Source: Nitrososphaerota archaeon
GTDB taxonomy: Archaea > Thermoproteota > Nitrososphaeria > Nitrososphaerales > Nitrosopumilaceae
Reading direction: 5' to 3'
Assembly: GCA_016126025.1 (NCBI GenBank)
Contig: JAEFDA010000098.1
Coordinates: forward strand, 1-9,897
Length of the DNA: 9,897 bases
The translations under genes were made by a program, and so were the position numbers. Below the pieces are notes generated by a model. That model was given only the letters and a program-made list of their open reading frames with translations. It did no database searches and was not told where the DNA came from. Shown here one piece after another: positions 1-6,076 of the stretch (the first letter of the stretch is position 1; each line of letters opens with the position of its first letter).

Positions 1-159
1 GGTCTCGTCCAGATAGTCAGAGTATATGGTGCAGACGACGGTTATCACCAGGCGCGGCATATTATCGGACACGTCATCGCTGGCCATAGCAGTGGTAGGG
101 GCTGCGATGCCCATGGCGGCCAGTCCCAGCATGACCAGCGCTACGCGTGGTGCCATCAT
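1..159 (-). CDS. Secreted or lipid-anchored protein of unknown function, N-terminal fragment
   Basis: Fifty-three residues are visible before the gene runs off the left edge. It starts with two adjacent ATG codons (159 and 156). The first ~26 residues look like a signal peptide: Met-Met-Ala-Pro-Arg, a hydrophobic core rich in Leu, Ala, Val and Met (about residues 6-20), then a small-residue stretch ending in AMA before SDD, a plausible signal peptidase site. The remaining mature part (SDDVSDNMPRLVITVVCTIY) shows no motif I recognise. A TATA box at 181-188 lies 25-26 bp before the first ATG, so the mRNA is probably leaderless and the first ATG is the better start. Export is inferred from the signal peptide alone; function cannot be assigned. 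Confidence 0.75.
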   Translation of the reverse strand, partial: MMAPRVALVMLGLAAMGIAAPTTAMASDDVSDNMPRLVITVVCTIYSDYLDET

Positions 160-180
160 GCGACCACCGCTTTTTCTGTA

Positions 181-188
181 GTATATAA
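181..188 (-). promoter_or_regulatory. TATA box for the secreted-protein gene at 1-159
   Basis: On the minus strand this reads TTATATAC. Its centre is about 25.5 bp upstream of the first ATG at 159, the spacing expected when transcription begins at the start codon. Confidence 0.6.
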
Positions 189-189
189 C

Positions 190-461
190 CCCGCCGGTTG
201 GGTTCTGCTCAAACTATTCTAGGTTCGCCGGCTTTCGGATGGGGCAGATTCTCGCCGCAGGCCTGCGTCCGTCCGGGAACGCGTACTTGGACGACATGCA
301 GCGTATGCCGAGTCTCCCCAAGAGATCTGGCGAGCCGGCATCCGTCCGTGGCGGCCCAGCCCTGACGCGGTCCGCCGGCCTGCAGGGGGGGAGCACTTTT
401 GCCGGGTTTGCGGGAGCACTACGCAGAGTATGGGCGGCACCATACCGGCCGGGGCCGTCCC
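190..461. other. Intergenic stretch without a supported gene
   Basis: This gap separates the aldehyde dehydrogenase stop from the promoter of the gene at 1-159. Open frames here lack a promoter, have no recognisable product and look like chance frames in GC-rich DNA. Small features seen are a perfect 12-bp palindrome at 256-267 (CGCAGGCCTGCG) and a 9-bp direct repeat (GGGAGCACT) at 389-397 and 412-420. No T-rich terminator is obvious after the dehydrogenase. Confidence 0.5.
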
Positions 462-1853
462 TCACTCGACGTAGTGGTGGTGTGTAAGGTTGTCGTAGAA
501 CCGTACCGATTTTACGTTGACAAACTCCATCATGCCGTGGCGGGAGAGCTCCCTGCCGAAGCCGCTGTTCTTTATCCCGCCGAATGGTATGCGGGGGTCT
601 GAGACCACCACGTTGTTCACGCTCACGATGCCCGACTCGATGCGGCGCGACATCTGCTCGGCCTTTGCCAGGTCCCGAGTCCATATGCTGGCGCCCAGGC
701 CGAACTCCGTGTCGTTGGCGATCTTTACGGCCTCCCGCTCGTCGTCCACCACAGTGATGGGCGCCACCGGGCCGAACGTCTCCTCGGTGGCCATCCTCAT
801 GTCCGGCTTGATGTCGGTGACTATGGTGGGCTCGTAGAAGCATCCCTTGTCGCCTATCTGCCTGCCGCCCGCCAGCACGTTGGCGCCCTTGGACCGGGCA
901 TCCTCGACCATCTCGGATATGGCCTCCAGGCCGCTTTTGGTGGAGAGCGGCCCAATGTCCGTATCCGTCGAGGTGGGGTCCCCCACGGCCAGCTTGGCGG
1001 TGTTCTTCACGAACCGCTCTATGAACTCGGAGGCGATGTTCTTGCCCACTATGAACCGCTTGGATGCAACACAGCTCTGGCCGCAGTTTATGAACCTGCC
1101 CTTGACCGCCCCCTCGGCAGCGTCCTCTATTATGGCATCGTCCAGCACTATGAACGGGTCGCTTCCGCCCAGCTCCAGCACGCACTTTTTCAGCCTGCCG
1201 GCGGCCCTCTGGCCCACCAAGGCCCCGGCCTGCGTGCTGCCCGTGAAGGTCACCGCCGACACGCCCGAGTCTATCAGGCAGTTGGCCGTCTCCACGCTGC
1301 CCGTGAGGGTCTGGAATACGCCGTCGGGAATGCCGGCCTCAGCGAACGCCCTGGTCATCTCCAGGCCCGACTGTTGCGTGATCCGGGAGGGTTTCATCAC
1401 TATCACGTTGCCAGCCATCAGGCACGGGGCGGCAAAGCGGAGGGCCTGCCAGTACGGAAAGTTCCAGGGCATTATGGAGCCTATCACCCCCAGCGGCTCG
1501 AAGGCCAGAAAGCTCTTCCGGGCGTCGGTGTTCAACACCTCGTCTGCCATGAAGCTGTCGCCGTGGTCGGCATAGTACACCATGGTCTTGGCGCACTTCT
1601 CCACCTCCCCGACAGACTCCTTGATGGCCTTGCCCATCTCCTGTGTGGCCACCTCGGCCAGCTCGTACTTGTGCCGGGTCAGGTACTCGGCCAAGTTGTA
1701 CATGTAGCCCCGCCGCGTCTCGTAGCTGCGCTTCCACTCCCGAAAGGCCCTCCGCGCCCGGGCCACCGCCGCGTCTACCGAGCGCTTGCCCATCTGCTCG
1801 TACTCGGCTATGGGCTCGCCGGTGGCAGGGTTTACGGTGACTATCTGGCTCAT
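462..1853 (-). CDS. NAD(P)-dependent aldehyde dehydrogenase, succinate-semialdehyde dehydrogenase (Sad/YneI) type
   Basis: A full-length 463-residue cytosolic aldehyde dehydrogenase. Visible motifs are PWNFP (129-133, with the oxyanion-hole Asn131), MKPSR (153-157, Lys154), the GSTQAG cofactor loop (205-210), the general base Glu227 in LELGG, the catalytic Cys261 in GQSC, and EETFGP (357-362). The segment KKCVLELGGSDPFIVL closely matches E. coli Sad/YneI as I remember it, so succinate semialdehyde is the best substrate guess. Arg157 replaces the acidic residue that in NAD-specific enzymes binds the adenosine ribose, which suggests NADP(H) use. In thaumarchaea an enzyme of this type has been proposed as succinyl-CoA reductase in the 3-hydroxypropionate/4-hydroxybutyrate cycle, so reductive CoA-dependent chemistry is an alternative. 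The gene starts 7 bp after the stop of the upstream small gene and has no TATA box of its own, so the two are likely co-transcribed. Confidence 0.9.
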   Translation of the reverse strand: MSQIVTVNPATGEPIAEYEQMGKRSVDAAVARARRAFREWKRSYETRRGYMYNLAEYLTRHKYELAEVATQEMGKAIKESVGEVEKCAKTMVYYADHGDSFMADEVLNTDARKSFLAFEPLGVIGSIMPWNFPYWQALRFAAPCLMAGNVIVMKPSRITQQSGLEMTRAFAEAGIPDGVFQTLTGSVETANCLIDSGVSAVTFTGSTQAGALVGQRAAGRLKKCVLELGGSDPFIVLDDAIIEDAAEGAVKGRFINCGQSCVASKRFIVGKNIASEFIERFVKNTAKLAVGDPTSTDTDIGPLSTKSGLEAISEMVEDARSKGANVLAGGRQIGDKGCFYEPTIVTDIKPDMRMATEETFGPVAPITVVDDEREAVKIANDTEFGLGASIWTRDLAKAEQMSRRIESGIVSVNNVVVSDPRIPFGGIKNSGFGRELSRHGMMEFVNVKSVRFYDNLTHHHYVE

Positions 1854-1860
1854 TTCGCAC

Positions 1861-2259
1861 CTACCCGGCAGTCTTGGGCTTGATTTGGCCCGCTTCGGGG
1901 TAGGCCATGCGTACCCAGTTCCTCACCACCTGATCAAAGGACCTCAGGGCGGAGATGTACATCTGCGGGTACCACCTCAGGAACTGCCCGCACATCTCCG
2001 CCTGGACCATCATAGTCTTGGCGTACAGCCGTATTCCCATCTCCGCGGCCCAGCGGACATCCTGGCGCAGCGGTGAGCCCATCCCCATGCGCTCCAGGCT
2101 GTAGCCGGCCTCCAGGAGGCTCTCCGCCAAGCGGTTGTGTTCCCGGTATATGGACGAGTTCATCCTGACGTACAGCGGCACCTGCGCGTCAATCTTTTTC
2201 ATCACCTTGGTAGTGCTGTCCTTTAGGACGTCCGTCATGGAACGAGTGTCGTCGGCCAC
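1861..2259 (-). CDS. Small helix-rich protein of unknown function, co-transcribed with the aldehyde dehydrogenase
   Basis: I do not recognise the family. From the ATG at 2238 it is 125 residues; from the GTG at 2259, which lies ~27.5 bp below a TATA box, it is 132 residues. The leaderless spacing seen across the window favours the GTG, but the ATG with a ~20-nt leader is possible. The sequence is predicted largely helical, Met- and aromatic-rich (IYREHNRLAESLLEAGYSLE, then LYAKTMMVQAEMCGQFLRWY and a third helix near residues 96-113 of the 125-residue form), with no signal peptide, transmembrane segment or metal-binding motif. The C-terminal tail is polar and Pro/Lys-rich. The tight spacing to the dehydrogenase suggests a linked role, possibly a partner protein, but this is inference from position only. 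The open frame extends further upstream, but that part crosses the TATA box and is not credible coding sequence. Confidence 0.65.
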   Translation of the reverse strand: MADDTRSMTDVLKDSTTKVMKKIDAQVPLYVRMNSSIYREHNRLAESLLEAGYSLERMGMGSPLRQDVRWAAEMGIRLYAKTMMVQAEMCGQFLRWYPQMYISALRSFDQVVRNWVRMAYPEAGQIKPKTAG

Positions 2260-2282
2260 CTGTGCCAATAGCGTGCCTACCC

Positions 2283-2290
2283 ATATATTT
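2283..2290 (-). promoter_or_regulatory. TATA box for the small-protein/aldehyde dehydrogenase operon
   Basis: On the minus strand it reads AAATATAT. Its centre is 27.5 bp before the GTG at 2259 and 48.5 bp before the ATG at 2238, so it supports the GTG start if the mRNA is leaderless. Confidence 0.5.
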
Positions 2291-2393
2291 CCTAGAGGCC
2301 GCCCGCCGGAGAGTTCTGGGTGGCGCCAAGCCGGGAACGACTCCGCGGCCGTCCGGACCGAGGCGGCGCTTTGTGCATCGGCGCACCACCTGT

Positions 2394-2909
2394 TCAGAAC
2401 GTCTGCTGCATGTCGTTGCGGATGGCCTCTATCTTGCTGGCGAATGCCTTTTTGGCCCGGTCGTTCTTCTTTAGGTTCATCACGCCGCCGCAGTTCATGC
2501 ACTTGAACATGTCGTCCAGCGTGTCCTCGAACGTTACCCGGGGGCAGTCGTCGTTGCCGCAGTGGTAGAACTGGGTGGAGTTCTCATAGTCCAGGCGCTG
2601 TTGGAGGCGCTCCATTATCTGGCGCTTCTGGGTCTCGATGAACGTCTCGACCTCGCCCCGGCGCGTCCTCCACCTGTACACGAACCATCCCTTCCGCTCG
2701 TCCTTTACGCGTATGCCCGTGATGAGGGACTTGCCGAACAGTCCGTACAGCACCTTGCGGACCATGTTTATCCGGAGGCCGGTGGAGCTGGCGATCTCCT
2801 CGTCGGTGGCATCCTCGGCCTTTAGAAGGGACCGGGCCACCTTGAGGTACTCGTCGCCGCCGATCATGGCGGCGATCCGGACGAATGGGTCGTCGTACTT
2901 GTTGATCAA
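2394..2909 (-). CDS. tfe: Transcription factor E (TFE alpha, TFIIE-alpha homologue)
   Basis: TFE stimulates archaeal transcription initiation by helping open the promoter within the RNA polymerase-TBP-TFB complex. The 171-residue product has the expected order: winged helix (about 5-80, including DEEIASSTGLRINMVRKVLY and the wing KGWFVYRW), a charged helical linker (83-110), then a zinc ribbon with Cys117, Cys122, Cys137 and Cys140 (HCGNDDC...CMNC) and a basic C-terminal helix. Length is typical of the family. The start is a TTG at 2909: the conserved beginning NKYDDPFV follows directly, and a TATA box lies ~26 bp upstream, so the open frame continuing upstream is not translated. It is adjacent to the aTrm56 gene, a neighbour pair seen in other archaea, but separated from it by 320 bp and served by its own promoter. 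Confidence 0.95.
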   Translation of the reverse strand: MINKYDDPFVRIAAMIGGDEYLKVARSLLKAEDATDEEIASSTGLRINMVRKVLYGLFGKSLITGIRVKDERKGWFVYRWRTRRGEVETFIETQKRQIMERLQQRLDYENSTQFYHCGNDDCPRVTFEDTLDDMFKCMNCGGVMNLKKNDRAKKAFASKIEAIRNDMQQTF

Positions 2910-2931
2910 GCAGTTTATCCCCCCGTTCCAT

Positions 2932-2940
2932 CTATAAATT
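2932..2940 (-). promoter_or_regulatory. TATA box for tfe
   Basis: The minus strand reads AATTTATAG. It is preceded by a purine-rich AAGAAA stretch that could serve as the TFB recognition element. Its centre lies about 26 bp from the TTG start at 2909, which fixes that start as leaderless. Confidence 0.65.
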
Positions 2941-3229
2941 TTCTTGGCTGATTTTTGGGCGCATCCCAGGCCAGCTCCCGGCGGCGTGCTGATCTCAGAC
3001 ACTACCGCGGCTCCAACGGTATGGGCAGGCGGTGCTAAGCGTGAGTCCCGGGGCGGATCTGGCTGGGAATGGCAGGAGCTACCCACATGCGCCAGCGGGA
3101 TGTGAGATTTGCGGAGCCGACCACCCTGCACCCAGTCTTGGCGCATGTCCGGTACCGTGGGTGGCCGGCCCCGGATACTCACCACCGCACGTCCCGGCGG
3201 GATGCGCCGCCTGCACCCAGGGGCAACGC
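2941..3229. other. Intergenic stretch between aTrm56 and tfe with an inverted and a direct repeat
   Basis: No supported gene. It contains a perfect 10-bp inverted repeat, ACATGCGCCA at 3085-3094 and TGGCGCATGT at 3139-3148, with a 44-nt spacer, and an 11-bp direct repeat CCTGCACCCAG at 3125-3135 and 3210-3220. I looked for SRP RNA and RNase P RNA signatures and tRNA T-loop motifs and found none. It may be the 3' untranslated region of the aTrm56 operon or carry an unrecognised RNA. Confidence 0.4.
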
Positions 3230-3769
3230 TCAGGGTCTCCCGGAGGGCTCCCCGTCCACGACGAGCTTGCCCCTCCTGCTGGGTATAATGCGCCGGGCGG
3301 CGCCCGGCGGCGCTATCCCGAACTGTCGTCCCCTCTGCACTCGGTCCAGAAAGACTGCCAAGGCTGCTATCTCGGAGTGGGGCTGGCTGCCCACTGCCAC
3401 GTTGTAGTCGGCCATGTCGTATATCTCCCGGGGTACCTTGCCGGCGCCTATGACCACCAGCATATTTTCCAAGCGTGCCATGCGGGGCAGCACCGCGTCC
3501 AGTGCCTCGCCGTACATGGTCAGGTGGGCCACACCGAACAAGTCGGCCTTCCTGCGGCGTATTATTCCCTTGAGGTCCTGCTCCAGCACGACCTCAAAGT
3601 CCCCTCCCCAGGTGCGGTTCACCCCGCGTAGGGTGTCCCGTATGTCGGCGTTGGCCTCGCTCATGTATATGCGCCTGGCCCCGAACGCCCGGGACACCAA
3701 GGCGGCGTGCGTGGTGACGCGGTCGTCCCTCACCAGCCGCTGGCCCAGCCTGGCCACCTCTATGATCAT
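3230..3769 (-). CDS. tRNA (cytidine(56)-2'-O)-methyltransferase, aTrm56
   Basis: aTrm56 uses S-adenosylmethionine to methylate the 2'-hydroxyl of C56 in the T-loop of archaeal tRNAs. The 179-residue product matches the family along its length: the start IIEVARLGQRLVRDDRVTTH, the block VAHLTMYG (80-87), and the SPOUT-fold cofactor-binding knot formed by VVIGAGKVP (105-113) and YNVAVGSQPHSEIAALAVFLDR (122-143). The C-terminal tail IIPSRRGKLVV is also typical. The ATG overlaps the HflX stop codon in an ATGA arrangement (A at 3769, TGA at 3768-3766), which implies translational coupling in one mRNA. The last residues (EPSGRP) are lineage-specific. Cytosolic. Confidence 0.95.
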   Translation of the reverse strand: MIIEVARLGQRLVRDDRVTTHAALVSRAFGARRIYMSEANADIRDTLRGVNRTWGGDFEVVLEQDLKGIIRRRKADLFGVAHLTMYGEALDAVLPRMARLENMLVVIGAGKVPREIYDMADYNVAVGSQPHSEIAALAVFLDRVQRGRQFGIAPPGAARRIIPSRRGKLVVDGEPSGRP

Positions 3770-4842
3770 GGCCCCCGCTCCGAGGCGGCCGCCACCATCT
3801 CCCGCAGCGAGTCCAGTCCGTGGCCGGTGGCCGCCGAGACGGCTACCCACCTCTTGCCGTCCATCTCCAGCGCCCGGGCCCGGGACGCCAGCTGCGGCGC
3901 GGAGAGGCGGTCGGACTTGTTCACGGCGAATATCATCCTCCCCATCTCCACGCCCAGTCGCCCCAGCGTTGCCATGCAGCTACGGTACTTCTTTCTGAGA
4001 TCGGGGGGCCTGTCGCTGCCGTCCAGCACCACCAGCACCACGTCGGCGTGGACCATCTCCTCCAGGGTGGACCTGAACGCCTCTATCATATACGCGGGAA
4101 GCTTGCTGATGAACCCCACCGTGTCCGACACCAAGAAGGGCTCCCCACCCACGGTGAACCTCCGGGTGGTGGTGGAGAGGGTAGTGAAGAGCTCCTCGCC
4201 CTCCCGGCGCCCCTCGCCGGTCAGGGCGTTGAAGAGCGTGGTCTTGCCCGCCGAGGTGTACCCAGCCAGCGAGACGGTCTTGAGGCCGAGCCGCTTCCGC
4301 CCCTGCCGGTGGAGCGTCCTCTGCCGCCCCGCCTTGGCCAGCTTGGACCGGACCGAGTGCATGCGGTGTCTGATGTCGTTGTAGTACACGTCCACCTCGA
4401 ACTTGCCTATGCCCATGAAGCCGGGCTGCTCGCCCATCTTGGCTAGGCGCACCTTCTCCCTGGCCCTGCCGGACTCGTAGCGCATCTGGGCCAGCTTCAC
4501 CTGTAGGCGCGATTCGGCGCTGGAGGCCCTCCTCTCAAATATCTCCAAGATGAGGGCTTCCCGATCCAGGACGTTGCGGTGCAGTCGGGAGGCCAGGTTG
4601 TAGTTCTGGCTGGGCCGGAGCACCTCGTCGTACACTATAACGTCGGGGCCCAGCCGGTCGGCCTGCTCCCCCAGCCGGCGCATGGTCTCCTCGCTTATCC
4701 CGTACTTGGGGCGGTTGAGGAACCGCTGCCGTAGGGTGTAGGCCACCCGGTAGCCGGCCGCATCGCACAGGGCGACGGCCTCGTCCACGGCGTCGTCCCT
4801 GTCGTAGGTGATCAGTATGGCTGACCCCGGGGCAGCGGACAT
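3766..4842 (-). CDS. hflX: HflX-family ribosome-associated GTPase
   Basis: HflX proteins bind the large ribosomal subunit and, in bacteria, split stalled ribosomes; the archaeal role is less clear. The 358-residue product has an N-terminal HflX domain (about 8-110, with DVIVYDEVLRPSQNYNLA), a coiled-coil helix (110-135), the Gly-containing linker (GFMGIGKFEVD, 141-151), and the GTPase domain: P-loop GYTSAGKTT (194-202), a Thr-rich switch I (220-226), DTVGF (240-244), NKSD (308-311) and SAATG (336-340). All nucleotide-binding motifs are intact, so it should be active. It lacks a long C-terminal extension. The ATG at 4842 is one base after the stop of the upstream gene (TGA-C-ATG); an open frame reaching 4884 would overlap that gene and has no support. 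It is the middle gene of a three-gene operon. Confidence 0.93.
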   Translation of the reverse strand: MSAAPGSAILITYDRDDAVDEAVALCDAAGYRVAYTLRQRFLNRPKYGISEETMRRLGEQADRLGPDVIVYDEVLRPSQNYNLASRLHRNVLDREALILEIFERRASSAESRLQVKLAQMRYESGRAREKVRLAKMGEQPGFMGIGKFEVDVYYNDIRHRMHSVRSKLAKAGRQRTLHRQGRKRLGLKTVSLAGYTSAGKTTLFNALTGEGRREGEELFTTLSTTTRRFTVGGEPFLVSDTVGFISKLPAYMIEAFRSTLEEMVHADVVLVVLDGSDRPPDLRKKYRSCMATLGRLGVEMGRMIFAVNKSDRLSAPQLASRARALEMDGKRWVAVSAATGHGLDSLREMVAAASERGP

Positions 4843-4843
4843 G

Positions 4844-5464
4844 TCAACCGGCGGCGGCCACCGGCAGGCCCTGACCATACCCAATCTTCGCTATAGCCCT
4901 GGCCGCCAGCATATCCCTTTTTCCCCGCCTGTTGCAGTTTCGGCTCCGGGGGCTGGTGCCCATCTCGTCCACCATCTCGATTCGGAGGGGCTGCAGGTCC
5001 ACCGACGCCAAGGCCCTCCGTATACGCGCCGCCGACGCCATCTCGCCGTTCCCTATTCTTATGGTGCAGGAGGACGGGCCTATCCCCCGCACCAAGGCCG
5101 CCACATGCGAGACCAGGGCATGCGCGGAGGTGAACAGCGACGCCTCCACCTCCCGGCCCGCGTACGAGACTGCCAGACCCAGGCGCTTGCCAGGATCTAT
5201 GCCCACCAACAGATCGTCGCCGAAGGTTTTGCACCGCCGGAGCAGCAGGCTCAGGGCCACGGCGGATCCCCGCTCCAGCTCGTCGGGGAAGAGCAGGGCG
5301 CAGCTGGGAGGCCAGGCGCGCGCCTCGGCGCGTGTGGTGAGTATGATGTGGCCGCCGTACCCGGGCATCTCCCGGGGCTCTAGAACGTCAAAATCCACGC
5401 CCGTCCTACGCAGCCAGCCCGTAAAGGTGTAGTAGGGACGGGCCTGAGCCGTCGCTATTCCCAC
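4844..5464 (-). CDS. Conserved-looking protein with a RuvC/YqgF-like RNase H-fold domain
   Basis: A 206-residue protein from the GTG at 5464. Residues 1-80 look like a small alpha/beta domain (GIATAQARPYYTF..., HIILTTRAEA). Residues 84-195 resemble the RuvC/YqgF branch of RNase H-like folds: LLVGIDPGKRLGLAVS (Asp90), RIGNGE (136-141) on a second strand, EMVDE (163-167) and KRDMLAARAIA (182-192, Asp184). The order and spacing of these acidic residues mimic the metal-binding sites of RuvC and the YqgF residues GIDYG...VDER...IDSLAA, so a metal-dependent nuclease or a structure-binding role is possible. Upstream of 5464 the same frame stays open to an ATG at 5572, but third codon positions there become A/T-rich and it covers the AT-rich promoter, so I prefer the GTG. 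It leads the hflX and aTrm56 operon. Function is inferred, not established. Confidence 0.75.
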   Translation of the reverse strand: MGIATAQARPYYTFTGWLRRTGVDFDVLEPREMPGYGGHIILTTRAEARAWPPSCALLFPDELERGSAVALSLLLRRCKTFGDDLLVGIDPGKRLGLAVSYAGREVEASLFTSAHALVSHVAALVRGIGPSSCTIRIGNGEMASAARIRRALASVDLQPLRIEMVDEMGTSPRSRNCNRRGKRDMLAARAIAKIGYGQGLPVAAAG

Positions 5465-5510
5465 TCGGTAAGGGTCTATGGGTGTGATGGGTGCCGTATC
5501 ATGGGGCGCG

Positions 5511-5520
5511 TTAATATTTT
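5511..5520 (-). promoter_or_regulatory. Probable TATA box for the RNase H-like/hflX/aTrm56 operon
   Basis: The minus strand reads AAAATATTAA. It is about 51 bp above the GTG at 5464, which would give a ~25-nt leader, unlike most genes here. A second TATA-like site (GTATAC, about 5537-5543) lies further upstream. Which one is used cannot be decided from sequence. Confidence 0.35.
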
Positions 5521-5568
5521 TTGTGGATGATATGCGTGGGTGTAGTATACGAAAATTATGTCCGCTAG

Positions 5569-5945
5569 TCATTTGGCTCCGCCCCCATCCAGTCGGGGTC
5601 CTTGGTCCTGACTTTGTCGCCTCCTTGGCCGAGAACGCCTTGAGCGCTGGTATCTTATATCATGACCAGCCCTGCGCAGGCTGATCGCCGTGCGGAGCAC
5701 GCCGACCTTTTCCAGTTTACAGGTGTCCAGCACCAGCTGCACCCCCTCTTGGGACGACGGCGGCAGGGCGGGCCTGCCCAGAGGGAGCGGAACGTGGGAG
5801 GATCCAGTCTCCCTGAACTCGGCCCGCATCCTCCGGATTTGCATTGGCGTCACTTCAGGCTCCGGCCGCCTCCGACGTGCTCCTGCCCGTCTCGAGTTGG
5901 TTTATGGCGCACAAAGATGGCCTTTGCCGTCAGACGCTTTGCCAT
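5569..5945 (-). pseudogene. Frameshifted relic of an IS481-like transposase/integrase helix-turn-helix region
   Basis: Two frames join into one plausible ancestral sequence. An ATG at 5945 reads 31 residues (MAKRLTAKAIFVRHK...GGGRSLK) to a TGA at 5850-5852. The next frame, overlapping at GTGA (GTG at 5853), continues VTPMQIRRMRAEFRETG, then LGRP, then SSQEGVQLVLDTCKLEKVGVLR and LRRAGHDIRY, before degenerating into Arg-rich sequence and a stop near 5569. This order (MAKRLT start, GVT-xxQIRR helix, ETG, GRP linker, second helical domain with KVG) matches the N-terminal helix-turn-helix region of IS481-type archaeal transposases as I remember them. No DDE catalytic domain follows, and I found no flanking terminal inverted repeats or target duplication, so only a decayed fragment remains. 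The family assignment rests on motif memory; a decayed non-transposase regulator is an alternative. Confidence 0.45.
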
Positions 5946-6034
5946 CTTCTTTCTTGATCGATACGGCGCATAATACTCCTTTATGGTTCGCTTGATGTTG
6001 GCGGGACCTAATTGTCGTACAATAGAACTACTGG

Positions 6035-6046
6035 ATTTATATAAAT
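6035..6046. promoter_or_regulatory. Palindromic TATA-like element
   Basis: ATTTATATAAAT is a perfect 12-bp palindrome and so could serve as a TATA box in either direction, towards the transposase relic on the minus strand or the 75-residue gene on the plus strand. The better-spaced box for the plus-strand gene is the adjacent TTTAAATA. Confidence 0.35.
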
Positions 6047-6047
6047 T

Positions 6048-6055
6048 TTTAAATA
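6048..6055 (+). promoter_or_regulatory. TATA box for the 75-residue gene at 6077
   Basis: TTTAAATA is centred 25.5 bp before the ATG at 6077, the leaderless spacing found for most genes in this window. Confidence 0.6.
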
Positions 6056-6076
6056 TTATCCTGTCTAAAACCGCAC

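Noticed and set aside
847..1575. Long plus-strand open frame of 242 codons antisense to the aldehyde dehydrogenase, and similar frames at 214-1185 and 1339-1860 on the minus strand
   Set aside because: The dehydrogenase has complete family motifs in its frame. The others are low-complexity Ser/Pro- or Arg/Gly-rich shadows typical of GC-rich genes.
2910..3185. N-terminal extension of TFE, giving a 263-residue protein
   Set aside because: The extension crosses the TATA box, has no similarity to TFE, and the normal family start is at the TTG at 2909.
2941..3229. SRP RNA or RNase P RNA in the larger intergenic gaps
   Set aside because: I looked for the conserved SRP helix 8 motif and archaeal RNase P core motifs on both strands of each gap and found neither. 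A covariance-model search (Infernal) would be decisive.
3032..3400. Plus-strand frame with CxxC-like pairs (CEIC, CAAC) suggesting a zinc protein
   Set aside because: The Cys pairs arise from the GC-rich direct repeat, the frame runs antisense into aTrm56, and there is no promoter with proper spacing.
3414..4446. Plus-strand open frames opposite aTrm56 and hflX
   Set aside because: They lie antisense to genes with intact, well-known motifs, lack promoters and have biased compositions expected from the complementary strand.
5465..5572. ATG start at 5572 for the RNase H-like protein
   Set aside because: Third codon positions in this segment are A/T-rich, unlike the rest of the gene, and it covers the likely promoter. 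The compact alpha/beta domain begins at the GTG at 5464.
5690..5995. Plus-strand 101-codon open frame with a TATA-like TTATATC upstream
   Set aside because: It lies antisense to the transposase-like relic, whose minus-strand motifs are more convincing, and has a Ser/Pro/Arg-rich composition without any motif.
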